In this document: one piece after another, positions 35,646 through 44,658 of the stretch | Numbering within the stretch: position 1 is the stretch's first letter | How the letters are laid out: every line of letters starts with the position of its first letter | From: Frankia sp. R82 | GTDB taxonomy: Bacteria; Actinomycetota; Actinomycetes; Frankiales; Frankiaceae | NCBI RefSeq assembly: GCF_023716925.1 | Contig: NZ_JAMQQG010000210.1 | Span: 1 to 64,000 of the forward strand | Direction of reading: 5' to 3' | DNA length: 64,000 bases | The notes under the pieces: model-generated | The model's input: the letters and a program-made list of their open reading frames with translations, nothing else | Databases searched by the model: none | What the model was told of the DNA's origin: nothing | Made by a program: the position numbers and the translations under genes

Positions 35646-36134
35646 ATGAGCGAGAGCATGACTACGGGGCGCCCGTCGGAGCCGGACTGGTTGGAGATGA
35701 CGGCCGAGGAGCTGGTCGCCTACCGCGACGCGGAGAACCGCTTTCGGGCGTCCAGCGCGGTACGGGCGATCAGCGGAGATCCGGATCCCGGCGCCGCGAT
35801 TGACTGGCAGGAGGTGGCGCTGCCCGGTCGCGGACTGTCCGTCCGGGTGTACCGTCCGGCAACGCGCGTCGGCGGAGGCGTCGAGCTGCCGTTCGTGCTC
35901 CACGTGCACGGCGGCGGGTTCGTGGGTACGGCGGTGCAGAGCGACCGGGTCAACAGCCACCTCGCCGCCCAGGTTCCCGCGGTCGTCGTCTCGGTCGAGC
36001 ACCGACTCCTCGACCAGCGGACTCCGCTATCGGCGGCCGTCGCCGACGGCTGGTCCGAGCACACCTCGTTGGCTGACGTTGCACCGCTGGAGCCACGACG
36101 CGTCGATCCCGGATCTGTGCCGTCCTGTCGTTGA
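35646..36134 (+). pseudogene. Alpha/beta hydrolase (HSL type), N-terminal half
   Basis: From ATG 35646 the protein follows the hormone-sensitive-lipase-type esterases through the oxyanion motif HVHGGGF and VVVSVEHRLL up to AAVADGW near 36050. Sense then fails, and the GDSAGG nucleophile motif, Asp and His are missing. Normal length is about 310 residues; this frame has 162. Its former regulator is the divergent TetR gene. Confidence 0.8.
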
Positions 36135-36215
36135 CGCCGTCCAGCCCGTCTCGCGCGGCACCGACCATGAGGCCGTCGACGGGCAGGGATCGCGACCCAT
36201 CCACCTGGAGTGGAC

Positions 36216-37046
36216 ATGACCGATGACAAGATCGACGGTGCGGCCCTGGACGGTGTTGCGGCTACGTGCCTGTGGACGCTGCGCAACCGCGCCGAGGAGT
36301 CGATGCACCCGGGCTCGGCGTTCCACGATCCGCTGGCGGAGCGCCTCTACCGCGGGATCGATTACGACTACGAGCGATTCGGCAAGCCCAGCCAGAGCCA
36401 TCCGCTGCGCGCGCTCGCCCTGGACATCGCCATCCGCACCTATCTGGACCAGCACCCCGCCGCCACGGTGGTCGCCCTCGGCGAGGGTCTGCAGACCACC
36501 TACTGGCGCCTGGGACGGCCTGGCATCACCTGGCTGTCCGTGGACCTGCCACCCGTGATCGACCTGCGCCGCCGTCTGCTCCCCCGGGAGCCACGTATGA
36601 CCGAAATCCCGGCCTCGGCACTGGACCACTCCTGGATGGACACCCCCGATCCGGCGCTGGGGGTGTTCATCTCCGCCGAGGGACTGTTCATGTACCTCGA
36701 ACGCGGCCAGGTGATGACCCTGATTGCCGAGTGCGCCGCGCGGTTCCCCGGCGGGCAGCTGTTCTTCGACTCGATACCTGCTTCGCTCAGCAAACGGACG
36801 ATGAAGGGCTACCGCTTGTCGACCCGCTACACCACGCCGCCCATGCCGTTCAGTCTGTCGGTCTCCGGGGCCGCCCGCCTACCCGCGCAGATCCCCGGCG
36901 TGGCCACCGCCGAAGACCTCCAGCCGCCGCTCGGCCGCAGGGCATGGCGGTCGAGAACACTCCGGAAGATCGCGGTCCTGCCCGGCCCGCGTGACCTGCG
37001 CCCGTCGATCGCCCTGGTGAGTTTCGCTGCCCCGCCCGAACGGTAG
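36216..37046 (+). CDS. SAM-dependent methyltransferase, LCM/PpmA-like family
   Basis: 276 residues. The order LDGVAATCLWTLRNRAEE, FHDPLAERLY, VVALGEGLQTTYWRLG (SAM motif I), WLSVDLPPVIDLRRRLLP and GVFISAEGLFMYLE is that of leucine carboxyl methyltransferase-like O-methyltransferases (COG3315) common in actinomycete secondary metabolism. ATG 36216 has GGAG 5 bases upstream; GTG 36210 is an alternative. The substrate is unknown. Confidence 0.9.
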   Translation: MTDDKIDGAALDGVAATCLWTLRNRAEESMHPGSAFHDPLAERLYRGIDYDYERFGKPSQSHPLRALALDIAIRTYLDQHPAATVVALGEGLQTTYWRLGRPGITWLSVDLPPVIDLRRRLLPREPRMTEIPASALDHSWMDTPDPALGVFISAEGLFMYLERGQVMTLIAECAARFPGGQLFFDSIPASLSKRTMKGYRLSTRYTTPPMPFSLSVSGAARLPAQIPGVATAEDLQPPLGRRAWRSRTLRKIAVLPGPRDLRPSIALVSFAAPPER

Positions 37047-37089
37047 GCCCGGTACCCTGCCCAGCGAGTCCGGGCGGCGTACGGGCTGC

Positions 37090-37262
37090 CCTGCACGGCA
37101 TCGACAGCGGCTCACGCAGCCGCTTCCACGCCAGCCCGGTCGTGAGGGTTGCAACCCCGCGGACGGCACCGATCGTGTCGCTGTTGCCGTGGACGTACAG
37201 CGCGTAGGGCCGGCCTATCGTCGCCTCGAGCACGGGGTAGTAGATCTGGTCGCAGCACCCTC
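37090..37262 (-). pseudogene. Flavodoxin-family internal fragment
   Basis: Minus strand reads LEATIGRPYALYVHGNSDTI then GLAWKRLREPL, matching residues 85-125 of the intact gene at 54101. No start and no N-terminal half. Confidence 0.75.
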
Positions 37263-37325
37263 GCTAACGTAGGCGTCCGGCGACTCGCCATGGGCGAGGC
37301 AGGCTGAAGTGGATCAGCTGCCGAT

Positions 37326-37686
37326 ATGGCTACCGCTCGCGTCTTGATTGTCGGTCTTGACCCACCTGCGCTGCCGGACATCGATGTCGAAGACAGTTGA
37401 TCGCGGTCTCGCGTACGGTCTCGAACGAGTCCGGGCGGCGGGCTATCTGGTCGAGCAACTCCTCGTCCCGCTCGACGAATCAGCGCTGGACCAGATCAAG
37501 CAAGCAGTCGTCAGCCAGACGTGGGATGCCGTGGTCATCGGCGGCGGCATCCGTAAGCCCGAGCCTCTACTGGAGTTCTTCGAGGCCGTGGTCAACCTCG
37601 CTCATACCCGCACCCTGGCGGCCAAGATCGCGTTCAACGCTGACGGTGGAACCAGTCTCGAAGCCGTCCAACGGGTCCTTTCCTGA
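37326..37686 (+). pseudogene. Conserved hypothetical protein, frameshifted
   Basis: ATG 37326 gives MATARVLIVGLDPPALPDID and stops at TGA 37398. Sense continues one frame over as GLAYGLERVRAAGYLVEQLL, WDAVVIGGGIR, FFEAVVNLAHTR and AKIAFNADGGTSLEAVQRVL. Joined, this is a Rossmann-like small protein family found in many actinobacteria and proteobacteria, of unknown function. A one-base change near 37385-37395 would restore it. Confidence 0.65.
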
Positions 37687-37860
37687 CAGATCTCGTGGCC
37701 ACCGCACGCCAGGTCGCCGGGCTGTTCGCCTGGCAGCTGGCTGCCTCGACGGGCAGCACATCGCCCTCCTCGGCGTCTCCGACGCCTCTCTCGGGTCTCG
37801 GGCATCCCGGTCAGCGCACCGGCCGCCAGGTGGGGCACAATCTCCCCGGAGGAGGTGGGC

Positions 37861-38172
37861 ATGCATCCGTTGATCGAGGCCAGGCAGGCAGAGATCCAAG
37901 GACTCTGCCGTCGGCTCGGCATCCGCCGTCTCGACCTCTTCGGCTCCGCGACCAGCGACGCCTTCGACCCCGGCAGCAGCGACGTCGACGTCCTCGTCGA
38001 GTTCGACACAGACCATGCCGGATTCGACTACTACGGCACATACTTCGCCCTCAAAGAAGGACTCGAACGCCTGCTGGGCCGCGCCGTTGACGTCGTCAGC
38101 GTCACTGCAATTCACAACTCCTACTTCCGCGACCAGGTGATGAACACCAGGCAGCTCCTGTATGCCGCCTGA
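37861..38172 (+). CDS. mntA: MNT-domain antitoxin (MntA)
   Basis: 103 residues from ATG 37861, preceded by GGAGGAGG. Minimal nucleotidyltransferase with Gly28-Ser29 and Asp41-x-Asp43 (LFGSATSDAFDPGSSDVDVLVEF). In MntA/HepT modules the enzyme adenylylates a Tyr in the HEPN toxin and silences it. Its stop overlaps the start of the toxin gene by 11 bases. The gene looks intact, while its partner carries an amber stop. Confidence 0.92.
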   Translation: MHPLIEARQAEIQGLCRRLGIRRLDLFGSATSDAFDPGSSDVDVLVEFDTDHAGFDYYGTYFALKEGLERLLGRAVDVVSVTAIHNSYFRDQVMNTRQLLYAA

Positions 38173-38503
38173 CCCGCGCAAGTACCTCTGGGACGCCGCG
38201 AACGCGGCCGAACTCGTCCGAAGCTTCGCCCACGGCCAGACCTTCGCCGACTATCAGGCGAATGCAATGCTCCGTGCCGCAGTCGAGCGCCAGTTTTAGA
38301 TCATCGGCGAGGCGCTCAACCAGCTCTCCAAGGTTGCCCCGGACCTCGCTGCCACGATCCCCGATCTCCCTCGAATAGTCGCCTTCCGGAATATCCTCAT
38401 CCACGGCTACGCCACCGTCGACGATGCCCTCGTCTGGCAAGTGCTCCAGGAAAAACTCCCGGAGCTCGAACAAGCGGTCCGAAGAATGCTGTCGGAGGGC
38501 TGA
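38162..38503 (+). pseudogene. hepT: HEPN-domain toxin (HepT) with amber codon 46
   Basis: ATG 38162 overlaps the antitoxin end. The frame is a normal HepT (MPPDPRKYLWDAANAAELV, IIGEALNQLSKVAPDL, then the RNase motif Arg76-NILI-His81-Gly-Tyr83, with Tyr83 the usual AMPylation target). Codon 46 is TAG (38297-38299) where the family has a Glu (VERQF-E-IIGEALNQ); GAG to TAG is one substitution. The product would be a 45-residue peptide without the active site unless read through. Total length would be 113 residues. Confidence 0.9.
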
Positions 38504-38684
38504 CCGCCTGCGCCGAGGTCGGGCTACCGCCAGGCAGAACGGCCACCACCGAACCGCGAGCCTCGACGATCACCCCGCGACTCGGACAATCACTTTCTGC
38601 GCATGGGCGAGCATCCCGGTTCGTACCGACCGCTGCTCGCAGAAGTGCTTGATCGCGCCGGACAGGTCATCGGTGTCGGCCGGC

Positions 38685-39275
38685 TCACCTCGGCAGGCGT
38701 AGCCCCGCGACGAAGAACTCGACGAGGCGACGGGCGTCGTAGCCGTGGCTGCTGGTCGCGCCGGCGCAGAGGTTTCCGACACCGCGCATGACCTCCAGCG
38801 GCTCCAGATCGGAGCGGATCTCCCCGGCTTCGGCCGCGGCGGCGAGCAGTTCCGCGCAGACGGGCACGAGCCGTCCCAGGAAATAGTCGTGCAGGGCGTC
38901 GAAGCAGGAGTCGTCGGAGCGCAGCACGGCGGCGAGCCCGTGCTTGGTGACCAGGAAATCGACGAACAGATCGATCCACTGTGCCAGCGCGGCGTAGGGC
39001 GTCGTGCTGGTCGCCAGCAGCGCCGGGCCGGCCTGGGCGAGGCCCTCGACCTGGTGTCGGTAGACGGCAATGATCAGATCTGCCCGGGTCGGGAAGTGGC
39101 GGTAGATCGTGGCCGTCCCGACGCCGGCCCTGGCCGCGATCGCGCGGATCGGCGCCTCCACCCCGGCGGTCACGAACACCGCGGCGGCCGCCTCCAGCAG
39201 GGCCTGCTGGTTGCGCAGGGCGTCGGCCCGTTTCGGGCGTGGCGCGGGTTCGACAACTCCTTCGCCAGCGCTCAT
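38685..39275 (-). CDS. TetR family transcriptional regulator
   Basis: 196 residues from ATG 39275, preceded by GGAGGGAG. HTH about 43-65 (APIRAIAARAGVGTATIYRHFPTRADLI) and an AcrR/SbtR-like ligand domain ending GNLCAGATSSHGYDARRLVEFFVAGLRLPR. It is divergent from a quinone oxidoreductase gene with two palindromes in between. A decayed copy of exactly its C-terminal tail lies at 61768-61862. Confidence 0.93.
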   Translation of the reverse strand: MSAGEGVVEPAPRPKRADALRNQQALLEAAAAVFVTAGVEAPIRAIAARAGVGTATIYRHFPTRADLIIAVYRHQVEGLAQAGPALLATSTTPYAALAQWIDLFVDFLVTKHGLAAVLRSDDSCFDALHDYFLGRLVPVCAELLAAAAEAGEIRSDLEPLEVMRGVGNLCAGATSSHGYDARRLVEFFVAGLRLPR

Positions 39276-39390
39276 CTGACTCCCTCCTGCGGACGTATCG
39301 CCTGCAACCGCGTCGCCGCATCGGACGGCGTCACCCCACAGGATGACGTAGCCCCGCGGGCAGCCGCTGCCGCCAGCCGGCGTTGCCAAG

Positions 39391-39433
39391 CGGGACGGTG
39401 TCCCATATCGTCAAACGGGACGCCGTCCCGTTT
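39391..39433. promoter_or_regulatory. Two TetR operator palindromes
   Basis: CGGGACGGTGTCCC (39391-39404) and the perfect 21-mer whose arms are AAACGGGACG and CGTCCCGTTT around one C (39413-39433). Both carry the GGGAC/GTCCC core also seen in the 33.66 kb operator. Confidence 0.8.
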
Positions 39434-39508
39434 CATGATGCCAGCGGAAGGTTCCTCGGGCCGCCCGGCCGCGGCGTCTCCTCCCGCCCGCTCCGAAGGA
39501 GTTCCACC

Positions 39509-40489
39509 ATGTCCAAGGTCGTTGTCTTCGACGAGACCGGCGCCCCGGAGGTGCTGCACATCGTCGACGAGCCAGCCCTCGAGCCCGCCGCCGGTGAGGT
39601 CCGGATCAGGATCGAGGCCATCGGCCTCAACCGCCTCGACGAGATGATGCGCGCGGGCGCCTACCCCAGGCCGTTCCGGCTGCCGCACGCCCGCCTGGGC
39701 TGCGAGGGAGCCGGGGTCGTCGACGCGATCGGCACCGGCGTCGAGGGACTCGCCCCTGGTGACCCGGTGCTCGTCACCGCGGTGCCGCAGATGGATCTCA
39801 ACGGCACCTGTGCCGAGTACACCGTCGTCCCGGCCAGCACGGTCCTGCCCCGCCCGGCCGATCTGGACGCCACCAGCGCCGCGGCGCTGTGGGTCGCGTA
39901 CTCGACCGCATACGGCGCACTCGTCGAGAAGTCCGGGATGCGGCCCGGCGACCAGATCCTGATCACTGCCGCCTCAAGCTCGGTCGGTCTGGCCGCCATC
40001 CAGATCGCCCGCCAGATCGGCGCCGTCCCGCTCGCCGTCACCCGGCACAGCGCGAAGAAGGAAGCCCTGCTGGCCGCGGGTGCGGCGGCCGCCTTCGCCA
40101 CCGACCAGGACGACGTCGCCACCGCCACCCGTGACCACACGAACGGGGCTGGCGCCGACATCATCCTCGACTCCGTGATGGGGCCTGGCCTCGCGAAGCT
40201 GGCCACCGCCGCCCGGTTCGGCGCCACGGTGACCACCATCGGCTGGCTGGACCCGCGGCCGGCGTCGATGCCGATGAACGCACCGCTGACGATCCACCGC
40301 TACATGAGCTTCGAGCACACCCTCGATCCCGTGGTCGTGCGCCGGATCGCCGCGTTCCTGGACGCCGGCCTGCGCAGCGGCGCGCTGCGCCCCACGATCG
40401 ACACCGTGTTCGCCCTCGACGACATCGTCGAGGCGCACCGGTACCTCGAGAAGGCAGACCAGTTCGGCAAGATCGTCGTCACCGTCTGA
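39509..40489 (+). CDS. NAD(P)H:quinone oxidoreductase (zinc-less MDR)
   Basis: 326 residues from ATG 39509, with GAAGGA upstream. GroES-like half (VVVFDETGAPEVLHIVDEP, IEAIGLNRLDEMMRAG, GCEGAGVVDAIG) and Rossmann half (LITAASSSVGLAAIQIARQIG). It lacks zinc-binding Cys/His. The end FALDDIVEAHRYLEKADQFGKIVVTV recurs in decayed form at 61881-61955. The divergent TetR protein probably represses it through the two palindromes. Confidence 0.94.
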   Translation: MSKVVVFDETGAPEVLHIVDEPALEPAAGEVRIRIEAIGLNRLDEMMRAGAYPRPFRLPHARLGCEGAGVVDAIGTGVEGLAPGDPVLVTAVPQMDLNGTCAEYTVVPASTVLPRPADLDATSAAALWVAYSTAYGALVEKSGMRPGDQILITAASSSVGLAAIQIARQIGAVPLAVTRHSAKKEALLAAGAAAAFATDQDDVATATRDHTNGAGADIILDSVMGPGLAKLATAARFGATVTTIGWLDPRPASMPMNAPLTIHRYMSFEHTLDPVVVRRIAAFLDAGLRSGALRPTIDTVFALDDIVEAHRYLEKADQFGKIVVTV

Positions 40490-40524
40490 CCGCGGATCCC
40501 CGCTCTCGCAGGACGGTTCAGATA

Positions 40525-40680
40525 CCACCCGCAGGGCCGACCGCCGTGGTGAGGCCGGTGCATTCGTGGATGTGCGGCGCGGCGAGTCGGCGGTCGAACA
40601 GGACGAGTGCGCCGGTGTCGAGGCCCAACCGGTCGCGGTAACCGTCGAGCCGGGCCAAGCCCTGCGTGTGTCACCGGCTG
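40525..40680 (-). pseudogene. C-terminal fragment resembling an ATPase/PD-(D/E)XK protein
   Basis: Minus strand gives GLARLDGYRDRLGLDTGALVLFDRR then a short tail and a stop. The pattern 'YxxxLGLDTGxLVLFDRR' is the C-terminal end of AAA-ATPase-type restriction-like nucleases in actinobacteria. No upstream part is present. Confidence 0.45.
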
Positions 40681-41748
40681 GCGCCGACCCCGGCAGCACA
40701 AAAGCACCGCAGGGCAAACGTTCCACTATGCAGACACAATGATCGCCGCTTGGGCTATCGCCATTGCCCAAAATGTCTTTAAAATCCTTTTTCTGTGGGG
40801 GTGATACAGGCTCCGGAGCATCCGGAACCCGATCAGAGGACGGTTAAGCCTCATGACAGTCGGTGACGACTGGAACTGGCAGACGACCGCCCGGCCCGAC
40901 CTGGTCGGGCCGGGCGGGCAGATCAGACCCATCCCGCTTCAGGCGTGGTCCGCGCAGTTGGAGCGGTCCGAGTCGCCGGCAGCACCACTCGCGGCCAGGT
41001 ACGACAACGTGGGTCTCCACCACCGGGACGAGCCACCGGACGGCCACCGGCCAGGGCCCGCCTCACCCGGGACCAATACCGATCGCCGCGGGACCAGTGA
41101 ACACCGACACCCGGGCGCGCTCGGCGTCGTCCGAGATGCCGTTGCGCCGGCTGTCCCGCGGCGGTGTCGGCGCGGGACAGCCGGCATCGCGGCGACCTGT
41201 TCGGGGCACTGCGGGCGGCAGCGTTCGACCTCGACGACGGGCTCAGGTCGAACACCATGCCGGTGCTTGGATTCGTCGGCTCCGGGGCGTCGGACCGGGC
41301 GAGTCCACTGGCCGCGAGTGTCGGGCTGCTGGTGGAGGCGAGTGCGACGGCCGTCGGCGAACCGCGCAACGGCGGCGCTCGACACCCTGGTCCGTGAGGA
41401 GCTCGGGCCTGACCTTGACAGACTCGGCTCGCGGTGGGCAATGTCCGTCACCAGCGCGCTGCCGTTCGCCGCCGTCGGCATCGGCATCGGCACGCCGCTG
41501 GGGGTCAGCGTAAGCCGATCAAACCCGGGTGCGGCCCGCCCTCGGGAACTCACCAAAAAATTACGCCGAATGGTTGAACCGATGCATTGTGCGTTGCGTG
41601 TCGATCGTCCCCGGAAACTCGGCCACGCATCCTCCAGCTGATCCCATGCACGACCGTCATAGGTTCACGGAAGACGTTTGACGACTCGTCTGGCATGATT
41701 GAAATCCGATACCTTGTAAATGGGGGGGGACCACCTTCGGGAGTCCCT
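40681..41748. other. 1.07-kb region without a supported gene
   Basis: An A/T-rich island at 40735-40810 (with TCTTTAAAATCCTTTTTCTG) stands out against the 70% GC background. From 40850 to 41560 several long open frames overlap on both strands but none has conserved motifs; one plus-strand stretch near 41390-41520 reads EELGPDLDRLGSRWAMSVT and may be a gene relic. At 41573-41610 GTTGAACCG, 16 bases, CGTG resembles the ECF promoters of the 26-27 kb regulon. Confidence 0.4.
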
Positions 41749-42429
41749 GTGCTCGGTCGGAAGTCACAAATACGGTTAGTTATTCTCGGTTCCACCCTGA
41801 TTTCGGCGGCAGTGATCGGCGCGTTCGCCGTGCAGGCGGCACAGGCCGATTCCACGCCGCGACCGGCAGAGATCGTCTCACACGCATCTCCGCAGGCCAT
41901 GCCGCATCCCGGTGACAATGTTGCCGGCGTGAGCCGGCGCTCCTTGAACACGGTGCACGGCACGGTGAATCTGCAGCCGGCGGCGCTGACGAGAACCACG
42001 ACCTGGGCGGTCTTCGCCATCGACGGTCCACAGCAGACCGTGCGGACAGTTCGGCGCGCGCCATTCGTGCTGCAGCTCGACACCCGACCCCTGCCCAGCG
42101 GGCAGTACACGATCTCCATCATCGTGTTCTCCGCGGCCCGGGCTCCGGCATTCGAAACCGTCCGGCTCACGGTGAACAACGCGGTGGCCACGCCGACCAC
42201 CCAACCGACAGCGGCACCCCGCGCAGCTCCCGCGACGGCCGCGCCGCCGGCTGCCACGGCGCCGCCGACCACGCCACCGACCAGGCCGCCGACGGCGACG
42301 CTCGCCACGACGCCGCCGGCCACGGTCCCCCCGCAGGCCGTCAGGTCGCCCGCGGCGATCACACCGACGACACCCTCGCGGCTGTCCCAGCTACCCACCG
42401 CCACCTTCGCCGCAGGGCAGAAGTTCTAG
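41749..42429 (+). CDS. Secreted Pro/Thr/Ala-rich protein
   Basis: 226 residues from GTG 41749, chosen because GGGAG precedes it by 5 bases and it places a classical signal sequence at the N-terminus (RLVILGSTLISAAVIGAFAVQAAQA). The mature part has a small beta domain (TTTWAVFAIDGPQQTVRTVRRAPFV, LDTRPLPSGQYTISIIVFSA) that looks like an Ig-type fold, then 90 residues of Pro/Thr/Ala linker, often a cell-wall-spanning stalk. An alternative ATG lies at 41695. Function unknown. Confidence 0.75.
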   Translation: MLGRKSQIRLVILGSTLISAAVIGAFAVQAAQADSTPRPAEIVSHASPQAMPHPGDNVAGVSRRSLNTVHGTVNLQPAALTRTTTWAVFAIDGPQQTVRTVRRAPFVLQLDTRPLPSGQYTISIIVFSAARAPAFETVRLTVNNAVATPTTQPTAAPRAAPATAAPPAATAPPTTPPTRPPTATLATTPPATVPPQAVRSPAAITPTTPSRLSQLPTATFAAGQKF

Positions 42430-42560
42430 CCCCGTCCTGCCCACGTCTCCCTCGCCGCCGCACAGGCCACTGCCGCACAGGCTCATCTGCGCGCGGCCGT
42501 CGTCGCCTGCCCGCAGCCGGCAGGTCAATCTCCGAGTCGACCCCGAAAGGGACCTTTCTC

Positions 42561-44237
42561 GTGCCCGACCCTCGAACATCGCCCCGGTCTCCCAACGGTC
42601 ACCGCGGCTCGCGCCGTCGGCGGCCCGGGGGCACAAGCAGCCCCCGCCGCTCTGCGGCCCGCCTGCCGATCGCCGCGATCGCCGCGGCCAGCATCATCGG
42701 CGGGGCCTTCGGCATCACGCTGTCGAGCACCGGCAGAGTCGGCCCCACCGCCGTTGCGGTCCGGCTGGCTGCCGCCGAGGCGCAGGTCGCCGCCGCCTCA
42801 CCACCCGCCGCCGACCCGGGTAACGCCGATCCCGCAACCGGCCCTGCCGCCGGGACCGCGACCGCGCAACCGGCCTCCGACCCGGGCGACTGCACCCTGC
42901 TCGTCCCGGCGAACCCGCTGACCGCACAGGGTCTCGCCACGCCCTACCAGCTCACCGCCGCCGCAGGAGGAACCTGCCATCAGGCCGATCCGGCGCAGGC
43001 CGCCTTCGTCCAGGCCACCATCCTCGACCCGGCTACCGGCAAGGTCTCGGTGTACAACCCCTTGGTCGTCGACCAGGGCACAACACCGGCGGCGCCGACC
43101 GTGACACCGGCCCTGCCCCGAGGCGCCGTCGTCGGCGTCTGGTTCGGATTCAATGGCAACAACCTGACGCTGCAGAAGACCGGCGGTCAGGTGGTTGTCC
43201 GGCGCAACGGCCGTCACCTGCGGCTACGCGACGCCGGCGGCAGTCTCGCCCAGGGCAGGTGCGTCAACGGCACCCAGAACTCGGTGTTCGGTCAGTTCGC
43301 GTTCTGCAACGCGCCGGCGTTCTTCCAGGCCGCGAAGCGCGCCATCGACACCCGGCGGCTCACCGTCGCCCCGATCGGCATGGCCGCCGACGGCCGGCCC
43401 TGCCCGACGACGCGCGACTTCGGCATCGTCGACCAGGACCAGAGTGACAACGTCACGGCCACCTACCTGCTCGCCCCGGACGGTCGAACCGCACAGGCCA
43501 CCGAGGCCAACGCCGCCGCCCTGCCAGGCGCACGGGTGCTCACCAACGCCAGCGACAACGGGCTGCTGGTCAACTTCGTCGACAAGGCCCTCGGCTGCAC
43601 CCCGTTCACGGCCCCCGACCTGGCCAACGGCGCGACGCCGACGACGTCGCTGGCACTCGACGAACTGCAGGCCACCCAGCAGGCGGCCCCGGTCGCCCTG
43701 GTGCCGCCGAACAACCCGATGACCCTCATCGACGATGCGATGAGCCGCACCAAGACCAACATCTACCGCAACGGCTCCAATATGCCGCCCCTGACCGGAA
43801 GCCTGACCGCGGCCGCGGTCAGCTACTGCAAGAACATGATCACCGTCGGACAGCAACGTCTCCAGCGTGACCAGGCCGCCTTCCAGGCCTTCGCCACTCC
43901 GGACGCCGCGACCGCGACGAATCTTTACACCTTCCTCGGTACACGCCTGGCCGCCTCCTACGCCAACCTCAACTGCCAGGCCCTCACCGGCCAGCCCAAC
44001 CCGATCACCGTCCAGACCGACGGTCACGTCGCCGTCGGCATCGTGCTCGGGGGCCAGGGTGCCACCAGGGCACCCGCGACCCCGATGACCCCGCCGTCGG
44101 CGGCCCCCACGTCGGCGGCCCCCACGTCGACCGCCCCAACCGCGACGGCCCCGACCGCGACGGCCCTCGCCACCACAGCCGCGGGCACCACCCCGCCGGC
44201 TCCGGCCACCGGCCCACCACACCGCCGACGACCCTGA
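42561..44237 (+). CDS. Large secreted protein of unknown function
   Basis: 558 residues. A basic N-terminus and one hydrophobic segment (LPIAAIAAASIIGGAFGITLS, about 35-55) give a signal or anchor. The mature part has five or more spaced Cys (DCTLLVP, GGTCHQA, GRCVNGTQN, AFCNAPAFF, GCTPF, YCKNMI) suggesting disulfides, and a conserved-looking core with GAVVGVWFGFNGNNLTLQ and NDNGLLVNFVDKALGC-like stretches. The C-terminal 60 residues are a repeated AAPTS/TAPTA linker. It follows the other secreted gene by 131 bases and could be co-expressed. I do not recognise the family. Confidence 0.78.
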   Translation: MPDPRTSPRSPNGHRGSRRRRPGGTSSPRRSAARLPIAAIAAASIIGGAFGITLSSTGRVGPTAVAVRLAAAEAQVAAASPPAADPGNADPATGPAAGTATAQPASDPGDCTLLVPANPLTAQGLATPYQLTAAAGGTCHQADPAQAAFVQATILDPATGKVSVYNPLVVDQGTTPAAPTVTPALPRGAVVGVWFGFNGNNLTLQKTGGQVVVRRNGRHLRLRDAGGSLAQGRCVNGTQNSVFGQFAFCNAPAFFQAAKRAIDTRRLTVAPIGMAADGRPCPTTRDFGIVDQDQSDNVTATYLLAPDGRTAQATEANAAALPGARVLTNASDNGLLVNFVDKALGCTPFTAPDLANGATPTTSLALDELQATQQAAPVALVPPNNPMTLIDDAMSRTKTNIYRNGSNMPPLTGSLTAAAVSYCKNMITVGQQRLQRDQAAFQAFATPDAATATNLYTFLGTRLAASYANLNCQALTGQPNPITVQTDGHVAVGIVLGGQGATRAPATPMTPPSAAPTSAAPTSTAPTATAPTATALATTAAGTTPPAPATGPPHRRRP

Positions 44238-44289
44238 ACCAGCTCCCCTGCCAGGCACGATCCCCCGTACTCGACAAGACCGACGGGAC

Positions 44290-44658
44290 ATGGCCATGAC
44301 CAGACTGATCCCCAGCACCGAGCTGCCGTCAGGTTTCTGCTACCCGGCGGAATACCTGCGTGTCGTCGATCTCGGCCTGACGAATCTCGAACCCTGGCTG
44401 CTCATGGACGGCGAGGCCCTTTTACAGGCGAACAACAGCCTGCGCAGCCGTTTCCCCCAGGCGGATCTCGTGCCCTTCGCGGTCCGGCGGGACACCGACG
44501 ACCTTGCCTGCTGGGAGGCGTCCTCGGGAGAGGTCGTCCTCGTCCGCCACCGCCGCTGCGGCAGCCCCATGCCCGGTCCCGCCCTCCGCGGACGCTTCGA
44601 GGACTTCCACGGCTGGCTACTCCAGGCGGTGACCAATCTCGCCAGGTTCGACGGCTAG
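44290..44658 (+). CDS. SMI1/KNR4 (SUKH)-like small protein
   Basis: 122 residues. The pattern YLRVVDLGLTNLEPWLLMDG, LVPFAVRRDTDDLACWEA, VVLVRHR and FEDFHGWLLQAV matches SUKH-type proteins, many of which are immunity proteins for polymorphic toxins or housekeeping scaffolds. No toxin is adjacent. ATG 44290; ATG 44296 is equally possible. Confidence 0.65.
   Translation: MAMTRLIPSTELPSGFCYPAEYLRVVDLGLTNLEPWLLMDGEALLQANNSLRSRFPQADLVPFAVRRDTDDLACWEASSGEVVLVRHRRCGSPMPGPALRGRFEDFHGWLLQAVTNLARFDG

Noticed and set aside
35646-36134. Alpha/beta hydrolase as a functional short esterase
   Set aside because: The nucleophile, acid and His are all absent, so it cannot be catalytic.
43224-44318. 364-codon minus-strand frame over the large secreted protein
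   Set aside because: Gly/Arg-rich antisense shadow; the plus strand has a signal segment and regular Cys pattern.
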